From positions 1-6,626 of the forward strand of contig JAFPXW010000289.1 in NCBI GenBank assembly GCA_017394565.1: DNA of 6,626 nucleotides, in the 5' to 3' direction. A model generated the notes under the pieces. The model ran no database searches. It saw only the letters and a list, made by a program, of their open reading frames with translations, and was not told the DNA's origin. Source of the stretch: Oscillospiraceae bacterium. GTDB taxonomy: Bacteria; Bacillota; Clostridia; Oscillospirales; Ruminococcaceae. Shown here in pieces: positions 1 through 5,937 of the stretch; within the stretch, counting starts at the first letter, position 1; each line of letters begins with the position of its first letter. Made by a program: the position numbers and the translations under genes.

Positions 1-46
1 CACTGACAAAATTATGCCTGAAAATCCGTACATTCACCATATGTGA
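1..46 (+). CDS. possible 3' end of an upstream gene (partial)
   Basis: Reading from base 2, fourteen codons run without a stop and end at TGA 44-46, giving a tail that reads TDKIMPENPYIHHM. The residue mix looks like an ordinary soluble C-terminus, and the stop lies 35 bp before the chosen start of the next gene, which fits an operon continuing from the left. The evidence is thin: a second frame (from base 3) is also open, to a TAA at 54-56, and fourteen codons are too few to identify a family. I do not recognise the product. The sequence to the left of the window would settle it. Confidence 0.35.
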   Translation, partial: TDKIMPENPYIHHM

Positions 47-66
47 CAGGTTCTAAGGAAATCCGG

Positions 67-72
67 AAAGGA
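67..72 (+). promoter_or_regulatory. ribosome binding site for the membrane protein gene
   Basis: AAAGGA sits 9 bp before the ATG at 82. It favours ATG 82 over the upstream in-frame GTG at 43, which overlaps the probable upstream stop codon and has no clear Shine-Dalgarno sequence at a usable distance. Confidence 0.6.
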
Positions 73-81
73 CGATTGGCT

Positions 82-735
82 ATGGCAAGACAAACGCAAC
101 CCCGTACAGACAAATCGGCAGCAGCACATTACCGGCTGAAAACAGGCGCCATGGAGCGCCTCGTCAATGCCGGCCATGCGCCGAGGGTTTCGGAAGCAGA
201 GATCCGCAAGTATTCCTCAAAGGGCAGATTCCGGCTCCCGCACTGGCTGAAGGTCGTACTGCTGAAATGGTGGTTCGCCGGTGCAGTCTGCTACTTTTTC
301 TTGTGGGGGCTGGGGATCTATCTTCACGGACTTGACCTGCTGGTATCGCTTGCCATCGGGCTTGGTGTAACGACAGACCTGATGCTGAACAGGATCCTGC
401 ACAATTTCGAGTCCGCAGAAGGCGCGAATGACAAATGGATGATGGTCACAGCAAAGGGATTTCACACGTTTTTCCTGAACATTGCGTATGCAGCACTGGT
501 GCTGTTCTGTGTGTTTCAGACGTACTATGGGATCAATACGGGACTTGGCGTCGACGCCAGGGCAGATATGTCAACGGCCGAAACGATGCTCGGTGTGGAG
601 CCGATCCTGTTTGGCCTGCTGTATCTTGGCTTTGATCTTTTGTTCCTGAAGATCAGAAATACACTCATCCGCATTTTCCGTGATGCCCGGGAAACGGCAG
701 ACGGATGCAGAAAGGACGGAATCGCGCATGATTAA
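82..735 (+). CDS. conserved four-segment membrane protein of unknown function
   Basis: The product is 217 residues with no enzymatic motif that I recognise. A basic, hydrophilic N-terminus of about 55 residues is followed by hydrophobic segments at roughly 62-80, 83-102, 128-148 and 170-190, then a positively charged C-terminal tail, so it should be an inner-membrane protein with both ends probably cytoplasmic. Two stretches look family-like: LKWWFAGAVCYFFLWGLG at 61-78 and the acidic GVEPILFGLLYLGFD at 171-185, together with NDKWMM at 116-121. I recall similar uncharacterised proteins in Clostridia-type Bacillota, but no function. It is not obviously YesL (DUF624), the small membrane protein of the Bacillus yes cluster. 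Start 82 was chosen for its ribosome binding site; a GTG at 43 would add 13 residues. Its stop overlaps the start of the GH28 gene by 8 bp, so the two are probably co-translated. Whether it works in pectin use or is a housekeeping passenger is open. Confidence 0.85.
   Translation: MARQTQPRTDKSAAAHYRLKTGAMERLVNAGHAPRVSEAEIRKYSSKGRFRLPHWLKVVLLKWWFAGAVCYFFLWGLGIYLHGLDLLVSLAIGLGVTTDLMLNRILHNFESAEGANDKWMMVTAKGFHTFFLNIAYAALVLFCVFQTYYGINTGLGVDARADMSTAETMLGVEPILFGLLYLGFDLLFLKIRNTLIRIFRDARETADGCRKDGIAHD
711..716 (+). promoter_or_regulatory. ribosome binding site for the GH28 gene
   Basis: AAAGGA lies within the end of the preceding gene, 11 bp before ATG 728. It supports ATG 728 over the in-frame GTG at 680, which would add 16 hydrophilic residues ahead of the recognisable N-terminal beta-strand. 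Confidence 0.55.
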
Positions 736-2269
736 GATATTACTCATCAGCTCGACCAGCGCGTGCTTTGAGCTTGAAAATGATCTGGCGTTCCACAGTG
801 ACAAGGCATATACAGTTTCGCTGAACGGTAAGGCACTGTTTACTGCGGATACCAATGTCTTTTCGGTATTTGACCTCAGACCGATGCAGGAATACACACT
901 GGAAGTCACCGGCTACGGGACGCTGCGTTTCACGACCGCCAAGGAATCCTGTGCTGTCAATGTCAGGGATTTTGGCGCCAAGGGCGACGGTGTGACGGAT
1001 GACACGCAGAGCATTCAGACGGCGATCCACTGCCTTCCGCCGGACGGAAGGCTCTTTTTCCCGGAAGGCATCTATCTGACGGCGCCGCTGACGCTCAAAA
1101 GCCATATTACATTAGATCTCAGCGAAAACTCCGTGCTGTTAGGCCACACGGATCCCACGCGCTACCCGATCATTCCGGGGATCACCAGGGATCTCGAAAC
1201 CGGAAAAGAGCTGCACTTTGGTACCTGGGAGGGCAATGCTGTCCCGATGCACCAGGCGCTTCTTTTTGCAGAATATGCCGAGGATATCCGCATTATCGGC
1301 AGGGGCGTGATCGACGGAAATGCACAGAACAGCACATGGTGGATCGATGTGAAGAACAGAGAGGTCCCACGTCCGAGACTGCTGTTCTTTAACCGATGCA
1401 AGTCGGTCTCTGTCCACGGTGTGACGGTCCGTAATGCAGCTTCCTGGCAGATCCATCCGTATTTTTCGTCATTTTTGTCGTTTCTGGATCTGCGCGTAGA
1501 GGCGCCGGCGGACAGCCCGAATACCGATGCGCTCGATCCGGAAGCCTGCGATCATGTCCGGATCATCGGCTGTCAGTTCAGTGTCGGTGACGATTGCATT
1601 GCCATTAAATCCGGAAAAATCGAGATCGGCCGTACCTTCAGGAAGCCGGCCTCCGACCATGTGATCCGTAATTGTCTGATGCAGTTCGGCCATGGTGCGG
1701 TAACGCTTGGCAGCGAAATGGCAGGCGGCGTCAGGGATCTAACGGTAGAGCGCTGTCTGTTCCATGAGACCGACCGCGGACTTCGCATCAAAACACGCCG
1801 CGGCCGCGGAAAAGACGCGGTGATCGACGGTGTGACATTTGAAAAGATCCGCATGGACGGTGTCAAAACGCCGATCGTTCTGAATATGTGGTACAATTGC
1901 TGCGATCCTGATCGGTTTTCGGAATACAACACGACTCGTGAAAAGCTTCCGGTTGACGAGAGAACGCCGTACCTTGGCAGCTTCACATTCCGTGATATGG
2001 AGTGCCTGAACTGCCATGTTGCAGCGTGCTATTGTGACGGTCTGCCGGAAATGCCGATCGGCGAAATTACCGTAGAAAATCTGCTCTTTACCTATGCAGA
2101 CGATGCAGTATCCGGCGTACCTGCGATGAAAAATAATGCAGTCGAAATGTGCAGAGCCGGGATGTATTTTGATAATGTCGGAAAATTGACGATCCGGAAT
2201 GTCACCGTCAGCGGCTGCGAGGGTGAGGAACTGCTTTTGCAGAATGTCGGAACACTCATAAAGGAGTAA
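728..2269 (+). CDS. GH28 polygalacturonase-type glycoside hydrolase, probably intracellular exo-acting
   Basis: This 513-residue enzyme should hydrolyse alpha-galacturonosyl linkages in pectin oligosaccharides with inversion. Residues about 1-72 look like a small fibronectin-III-like beta domain. The right-handed beta-helix begins with the DFGAKGDGVTDDT motif at 81-93. The GH28 signatures are in order: SPNTDALD at 263-270, GDDCIAIKSG at 287-296, GHG at 321-323 and RIK at 353-355, so the predicted catalytic acids are D267, D288 and D289, with H322. The usual NTDG reads NTDA here. There is no convincing signal peptide: the first hydrophobic stretch (ILLISS) is too short and fits the first beta-strand. 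An N-terminal domain plus cytoplasmic location resembles bacterial exo-polygalacturonases such as the Thermotoga enzyme. Residues 391-436 are unusually rich in cysteine. The gene overlaps the membrane protein gene by 8 bp and ends 3 bp before GH105. Exact substrate (homogalacturonan or rhamnogalacturonan oligomers) cannot be read from sequence. Confidence 0.93.
   Translation: MIKILLISSTSACFELENDLAFHSDKAYTVSLNGKALFTADTNVFSVFDLRPMQEYTLEVTGYGTLRFTTAKESCAVNVRDFGAKGDGVTDDTQSIQTAIHCLPPDGRLFFPEGIYLTAPLTLKSHITLDLSENSVLLGHTDPTRYPIIPGITRDLETGKELHFGTWEGNAVPMHQALLFAEYAEDIRIIGRGVIDGNAQNSTWWIDVKNREVPRPRLLFFNRCKSVSVHGVTVRNAASWQIHPYFSSFLSFLDLRVEAPADSPNTDALDPEACDHVRIIGCQFSVGDDCIAIKSGKIEIGRTFRKPASDHVIRNCLMQFGHGAVTLGSEMAGGVRDLTVERCLFHETDRGLRIKTRRGRGKDAVIDGVTFEKIRMDGVKTPIVLNMWYNCCDPDRFSEYNTTREKLPVDERTPYLGSFTFRDMECLNCHVAACYCDGLPEMPIGEITVENLLFTYADDAVSGVPAMKNNAVEMCRAGMYFDNVGKLTIRNVTVSGCEGEELLLQNVGTLIKE
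2261..2266 (+). promoter_or_regulatory. ribosome binding site for the GH105 gene
   Basis: AAGGAG forms the last two sense codons of the GH28 gene and lies 6 bp before ATG 2273. It favours that start over the in-frame ATG at 2282, which would be 15 bp away. Confidence 0.7.
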
Positions 2270-2272
2270 TTC

Positions 2273-3403
2273 ATGTACGATATGATCGAAGCCTATCTGA
2301 AGCGGCTGATCGACGGTTCCACACCGGACAGGCCGCTTTGGAATATTGAGAATATCCGTCAGGGAAAACCAGCGCACTGGAATTACATTGACGGCTGCAT
2401 GATCACAGCGCTGCTCAGTGCATCTGAGATCACAGGTGAGCAGAACTATGCGGATTTTGCTGAGAAATTCATTGATTATTATGTGCAGGAGGATGGCTCG
2501 ATCCTCGGCTACGAAAAACCGAAATACAACCTCGATGACATCAATGAAGGCAGGGTGTTGTTTGACCTGTACGAAATGACCGGCAAGGAAAAATACCGGA
2601 TGGCGATCGAACGGCTGCACGAGCAATTGCTGGAGCAGCCGCGCACTGAAACCGGTAATTTCTGGCACAAGAAAATCTATCCGGATCAGGTATGGCTTGA
2701 CGGGATCTATATGGCGCAGGTGTTCAGCACACGCTATGCATTGACCTGCGGGAACGGCGATGTTTCGGACATGATGCAGCAGATCCGGAATGTACGCCGG
2801 TATCTGTATGATACAGAAAAAGGACTTCTGTACCATGGATGGGATTGCTCGCGAAGGGCGTTCTGGGCAGATCCGGAAACCGGGCGCTCGGCGAACTTCT
2901 GGCTGCGTGCGATCGGCTGGTTTACAGTTGCGCTGGCGGATATCATCGGATATCTGCCGGACGGCAGTGACAGGGAAGCGCTTTGCGAAATCTTCCGTGA
3001 GGTCATCGCAGGCGCTGCGCAATATGCTGACACAGAAACCGGAATGTATTATCAGGTCGTGGACTGCGGTGACAGGGAAGGGAATTATCTCGAAACCAGC
3101 GGCAGCAGCATGATCGCATATGCCATGCTGAAAGGGACACGGCTTGGCGTTCTGCCGCCTGAATTTGCGGTCGCAGGCAAAAAGACATTCGACGGCATTT
3201 GCCAAAAGTACCTGACAATGCGAGCGGACGGCGAGTTGAACCTTGGCGGGATCTGCCTCGTGGCAGGACTGGGACCGGAGGATCATCGGCGGCGTGACGG
3301 CAGCTACGAATATTACATCTCGGAGCCTGTAGTTGAAAATGATGCGATGGGTGTTGCACCGTTTATTCTGTGCTATACCGAGATCAAACGACTCATGACA
3401 TAA
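2273..3403 (+). CDS. GH105 unsaturated rhamnogalacturonyl/galacturonyl hydrolase (YteR/YesR-like)
   Basis: The enzyme hydrates the double bond of the 4-deoxy-4,5-unsaturated uronate that pectin or rhamnogalacturonan lyases leave at the non-reducing end, which releases that sugar. At 376 residues it has the usual length of the family, whose fold is a six-hairpin alpha/alpha barrel. Visible motifs are NLDDINEGR at 86-94, VWLDGIYMA at 140-148 and YHGWD at 187-191. From memory of Bacillus subtilis YteR, the key residues are D143 and H189; here D143 falls at the same number and the histidine is H188. The aromatic WLRAIGWF at 210-217 is also typical. There is no signal peptide, so action is cytoplasmic. 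The gene sits 3 bp after GH28 and 12 bp before GH4. Its product feeds the KduI/KduD pathway, which matches kduD downstream. Specificity between rhamnogalacturonan disaccharide and plain unsaturated galacturonides is not decided by these motifs. Confidence 0.94.
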   Translation: MYDMIEAYLKRLIDGSTPDRPLWNIENIRQGKPAHWNYIDGCMITALLSASEITGEQNYADFAEKFIDYYVQEDGSILGYEKPKYNLDDINEGRVLFDLYEMTGKEKYRMAIERLHEQLLEQPRTETGNFWHKKIYPDQVWLDGIYMAQVFSTRYALTCGNGDVSDMMQQIRNVRRYLYDTEKGLLYHGWDCSRRAFWADPETGRSANFWLRAIGWFTVALADIIGYLPDGSDREALCEIFREVIAGAAQYADTETGMYYQVVDCGDREGNYLETSGSSMIAYAMLKGTRLGVLPPEFAVAGKKTFDGICQKYLTMRADGELNLGGICLVAGLGPEDHRRRDGSYEYYISEPVVENDAMGVAPFILCYTEIKRLMT

Positions 3404-3415
3404 GGAAAGTGAAAG

Positions 3416-4822
3416 ATGAAACAGATCAAAATTGCATATATCGGCGGCGGATCGAAGATGTGGGCGCGTGTGTTTATGAATGACCTTGCGTTGACAGAAG
3501 GCATAGGCGGCGAGATCGCATTGTACGATATTGACATCCCGGCAGCAGAACGTAATCGACAGATCGGTGAGCGGATCAACGCATCGCCAGAAACGTTCAC
3601 GAAATGGGATTACAAGGTATATCGCGAGCTTTCGGATGCTTTAAGCGGTGCGGATTTTGTGATCTGCTCTATTTTACCCGGAACGTTCGATGAAATGGAA
3701 AGCGATGTGCATCTGCCGGAGCAGTACGGAATTTACCAGTCGGTCGGAGATACCGTCGGCCCGGGCGGAGTGCTGCGGGCGATGCGGACAGTCCCGATCT
3801 ATGAGGGATTTGCCCGTGCAATCAAGGCGCACTGTCCGGATGCGTGGGTGATCAATCTCACAAACCCCATGACGATCTGTACGAAAACACTGTATGATGT
3901 TTTCCCGGAGATCAAAGCATTCGGATGCTGTCATGAGGTATTTCATGCGCAGGAATTTCTATGCTGTGCGGCGCAGGAAATGCTTGGTATCCAACGTCCG
4001 CACCGCCGGGATCTTGTGACAGATGCAAGCGGCATCAATCATTTCACCTGGATCACGGAGGCGAATCTTGATGGCGTGGATCTGCTTGGTCTACTGCCGT
4101 CGTTTATCGCAAAATACTACCAGACAGGCTACTGCGAACGGGAAGGGAAAGCTCCGGATGGATTCCGTGACGATCCGTTCCTGTATGGAAACAAGGTCAA
4201 GATGGATCTGTTCAACCGGTTCGGTGTACTGGCAGCAGCAGGTGACCGGCATCTGGTCGAGTTCATGAATCGCTGCTGGTATCTGCGCGATGAAGCCGAT
4301 GCAGAACAGTGGCTGTATCATCTGACCACTGTTCCATTCCGAAAGCAGGATCAGGCTGAAAAGATTGCAAGATCCTACCGGATCGCCGACGGAACGGAAC
4401 CGATCTCGCCTACGCGCAGCGACGAGGAGGTTGTTGAGATGATGAAGGCTCTGCTTGGCCTGACACCGGCGCTGGTAACGAATGCAAATGTTTTGAATGT
4501 GGGACAGATGCCCGATCTTCCGCTGGGATCTGTTGTGGAAACCAATTGCGTATTCTCCCGGGATTCCCTCCGGCCGGTCACTGCAAAGCGGCTACCGGGT
4601 GATGTGAATGCGCTGGTTCTCCGGAACGCACAGAATATCGAGAATCTGTATTACGGCATTAAAGCACGCGACAAGCGGCGAATTTTCGAAGCCTTTGTGA
4701 ACCAGCCGCTTTGCAGCGAGCTTTCGCTTTCTGAGGCAAGGGAGTTGTTTGGAAGAATGATCGACAGGACAAAAAATTACCTTGACGGCGATTATCCGGA
4801 GGCGTTTTTCCACGGTGACTGA
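3416..4822 (+). CDS. lplD: GH4 alpha-galacturonidase with CHEV motif (LplD-like)
   Basis: This 468-residue protein belongs to glycoside hydrolase family 4, which cleaves by an NAD-dependent oxidation-elimination-addition mechanism needing a divalent metal such as manganese. The N-terminal Rossmann fold starts with IAYIGGGS at 6-13. NLTNPM is at 147-152, the family active-site tetrapeptide is CHEV at 172-175, and GINHF is at 206-210; by analogy C172 and H209 would bind the metal. DTVGPGG at 112-118 and AAGDRHLVEF at 274-283 are also as in LplD. The CHEV variant was described for alpha-galacturonidases, including Bacillus LplD, and separates them from GH4 enzymes acting on 6-phosphoglucosides or alpha-galactosides. 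The predicted role is release of galacturonate from short oligogalacturonides in the cytoplasm. ATG 3416 follows AAGGAA (3402-3407) by 8 bp, and the stop overlaps the transporter start by 8 bp. An alpha-glucuronidase activity is the main alternative, made less likely by the neighbours. Confidence 0.93.
   Translation: MKQIKIAYIGGGSKMWARVFMNDLALTEGIGGEIALYDIDIPAAERNRQIGERINASPETFTKWDYKVYRELSDALSGADFVICSILPGTFDEMESDVHLPEQYGIYQSVGDTVGPGGVLRAMRTVPIYEGFARAIKAHCPDAWVINLTNPMTICTKTLYDVFPEIKAFGCCHEVFHAQEFLCCAAQEMLGIQRPHRRDLVTDASGINHFTWITEANLDGVDLLGLLPSFIAKYYQTGYCEREGKAPDGFRDDPFLYGNKVKMDLFNRFGVLAAAGDRHLVEFMNRCWYLRDEADAEQWLYHLTTVPFRKQDQAEKIARSYRIADGTEPISPTRSDEEVVEMMKALLGLTPALVTNANVLNVGQMPDLPLGSVVETNCVFSRDSLRPVTAKRLPGDVNALVLRNAQNIENLYYGIKARDKRRIFEAFVNQPLCSELSLSEARELFGRMIDRTKNYLDGDYPEAFFHGD
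4798..4802 (+). promoter_or_regulatory. ribosome binding site that favours a GTG start for the AEC gene
   Basis: GGAGG lies 12 bp before GTG 4815, a long but workable spacing. The upstream in-frame TTG at 4782 precedes this site and has only AGGACA nearby. Translational coupling through the overlapping stop codon would also favour GTG 4815. Confidence 0.5.
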
Positions 4823-5813
4823 TGCATTGTTATTTGCTGCCCAGGCAGTTCTGCCGATCTTTTTTCTCATCGGGACCGGTTACGCATTGAAGCGCTCACA
4901 GATCGTGACAGACGCTTTTTTTGAAATGGGAAACAAGCTGACATTCCGGCTGTTTCTGCCGGTCATGCTGTTCTGCAATGTGTACCAGATCGAACGCTTC
5001 AGCGATATCAATCCGGCCTTCATTCTATATGGTATTGCGGCTGTCATTGTCATCAGCTTGCTTGCGACGGTGATCACCTGTGTGTTTACGCACGATAATG
5101 CCAAACGAGGAGCGCTGATCCAGGCAATGTTCCGTTCAAATTACGCCATCATCGGCATTCCGCTGGCGGCCTCACTGTTCGGTGAAAAGGGTGCTTCTGC
5201 AGCTGGGGTGATGTCCGCGTTCTGTGTTCCGCTGTTCAATATTTTGAGCGTGATCGTGCTGACAGTCTTTCATAAAGAGGGCGTCAGAACTGCGCCGGAT
5301 CTTCGTAAAATGTTGATCGGCGTGATCAAAAATCCATTGATTCTGGGGACAGTTGCCGGCCTGTTTTGTCTGTTGATCCGCGAACTGTTTGTACAGTGTG
5401 GGATCCCGTTCCGGCTATCCCAGATGACATGGCTGTTCGAGGCTCTTGGCAGCATCAAGGGCGCCTGCACACCGTTTGCACTGATCGTTCTGGGTGGGAG
5501 ATTTACGTTTTCTGCCGTTTCCAGACTGTTCAGGGAGATCCTGTTCGGGACGTTGTTCCGGAATGTGGCTGTTCCGGCGATCGGGCTTTCGGCGGCGTAT
5601 TTCATGCGCGATCTGCTGCACTTATCCGGCGAGCATTTTGCAGTTTATGTCGGCGTTTTTGCAACGCCAGCCGCCGTTGCATCCGCGATCATGGCAAAGG
5701 AAATGGGTGCGGACGAGGAGCTTGCTGGACAGCTTGTCGTCTGGACAAGCCTGCTGGGGATCCTGACGGTGTTTGTCAGTGTCACGATCCTCCGTGGGAT
5801 CGGACTCCTGTAG
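4815..5813 (+). CDS. AEC-family membrane transporter
   Basis: The 332-residue product matches the auxin efflux carrier (AEC) family, secondary carriers that move organic acids such as malate. The N-terminal pattern is characteristic: a first helix ending in GTGYALKRS (20-28), an amphipathic stretch, then NKLTFRLFLPVMLFCNVY (40-57). About ten hydrophobic segments can be seen, near 7-25, 42-57, 68-91, 107-121, 130-151, 172-191, 217-229, 247-264, 275-292 and 304-323. RSNYAIIGIPLAASLFG at 107-123 and ATPAAVASAIMAKEMG at 283-298 also look like conserved family blocks. The start is uncertain: GTG 4815 has a GGAGG upstream and overlaps the GH4 stop by 8 bp, while a TTG at 4782 would add 11 residues. 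As last gene of the run it is likely co-expressed with the pectin hydrolases, suggesting transport of galacturonate, a ketodeoxy-uronate or a fermentation acid. Substrate and direction cannot be told from sequence. Confidence 0.88.
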   Translation: MTDALLFAAQAVLPIFFLIGTGYALKRSQIVTDAFFEMGNKLTFRLFLPVMLFCNVYQIERFSDINPAFILYGIAAVIVISLLATVITCVFTHDNAKRGALIQAMFRSNYAIIGIPLAASLFGEKGASAAGVMSAFCVPLFNILSVIVLTVFHKEGVRTAPDLRKMLIGVIKNPLILGTVAGLFCLLIRELFVQCGIPFRLSQMTWLFEALGSIKGACTPFALIVLGGRFTFSAVSRLFREILFGTLFRNVAVPAIGLSAAYFMRDLLHLSGEHFAVYVGVFATPAAVASAIMAKEMGADEELAGQLVVWTSLLGILTVFVSVTILRGIGLL

Positions 5814-5829
5814 TCCTGGATGGAGTTGT

Positions 5830-5860
5830 CCGGTTTGTCCATAAGTACAGACGGTTTTGT
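5830..5860 (+). terminator. weak candidate Rho-independent terminator after the AEC gene
   Basis: CCGGTTTGT (5830-5838) can pair with ACAGACGG (5847-5854) in an eight-pair stem with one bulged G and one G-U pair, around an eight-base loop. TTTTGT follows directly, and a second T-run lies at 5867-5872. The bulge and modest GC content make it weak, so some transcription may read through into kduD. Confidence 0.35.
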
Positions 5861-5871
5861 TATCGCTTTTT
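5858..5871 (+). promoter_or_regulatory. possible cre-like (catabolite control) site
   Basis: TGTTATCGCTTTTT has the central CG, the leading TG and the T-rich right side of a CcpA cre box, but misses one A in the left half and the closing CA. It covers the place where a -35 box for the TATAAT at 5886 should be, a position that would suit repression. By-eye match only. Confidence 0.25.
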
Positions 5872-5885
5872 TGGCGGAGCCGTTC

Positions 5886-5891
5886 TATAAT
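5886..5891 (+). promoter_or_regulatory. -10 box of the kduD promoter
   Basis: A perfect TATAAT lies 46 bp before the kduD start in AT-rich DNA. Transcription would begin near 5898, leaving a leader of about 40 bases. No good -35 hexamer is found at 15-19 bp spacing (TCGCTT at the 17-bp position), nor is there a TG extension, so the promoter may depend on an activator or simply be weak. Confidence 0.55.
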
Positions 5892-5904
5892 AGAAATATA
5901 AATT

Positions 5905-5920
5905 ACGGAAACCATTCCGT
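5905..5920 (+). promoter_or_regulatory. perfect inverted repeat in the kduD leader (operator or RNA hairpin)
   Basis: ACGGAA and TTCCGT are exact reverse complements separated by ACCA. The repeat falls just after the expected transcription start and 3 bp before the GGAGG ribosome binding site. It could be the operator of a uronate-responsive repressor or a leader hairpin. The right arm can also pair with the ribosome binding site region (see findings). Confidence 0.45.
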
Positions 5921-5923
5921 TTC

Positions 5924-5928
5924 GGAGG
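5924..5928 (+). promoter_or_regulatory. ribosome binding site for kduD
   Basis: GGAGG lies 9 bp before ATG 5938, which favours this start over the in-frame ATG at 5950. Confidence 0.75.
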
Positions 5929-5937
5929 TAATTGAAT

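Noticed and set aside
43..81. Longer start (GTG 43) for the first membrane protein
   Set aside because: It lacks a well-placed ribosome binding site and overlaps the probable end of the previous gene. ATG 82 has AAAGGA at 9 bp.
728..790. Possible signal peptide or lipoprotein box at the GH28 N-terminus (TSAC before residue 13)
   Set aside because: The hydrophobic stretch is only about six residues, the -3 position is threonine, and related cytoplasmic enzymes begin with a similar beta-strand of an N-terminal domain.
1795..1815. GC-rich local palindrome around GCGGCCGCGG within GH28
   Set aside because: It encodes the conserved RRGRGKD region that follows the RIK motif, so codon choice explains it. 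No T-run or other regulatory sign follows.
1739..3286. A 515-codon open frame on the - strand opposite the GH28 and GH105 genes
   Set aside because: It spans two well-supported + strand enzymes and shows no recognisable domain; its translation is rich in histidine, cysteine, arginine and isoleucine in the scattered way typical of a reverse-strand shadow. Long antisense frames are common when + strand codons avoid certain third-base patterns.
5366..5890. A 174-codon + strand frame inside and past the AEC transporter gene
   Set aside because: It is a shifted frame of the transporter gene. The translation has no membrane pattern or known motif, while the 4815-5813 frame gives a clear ten-segment carrier.
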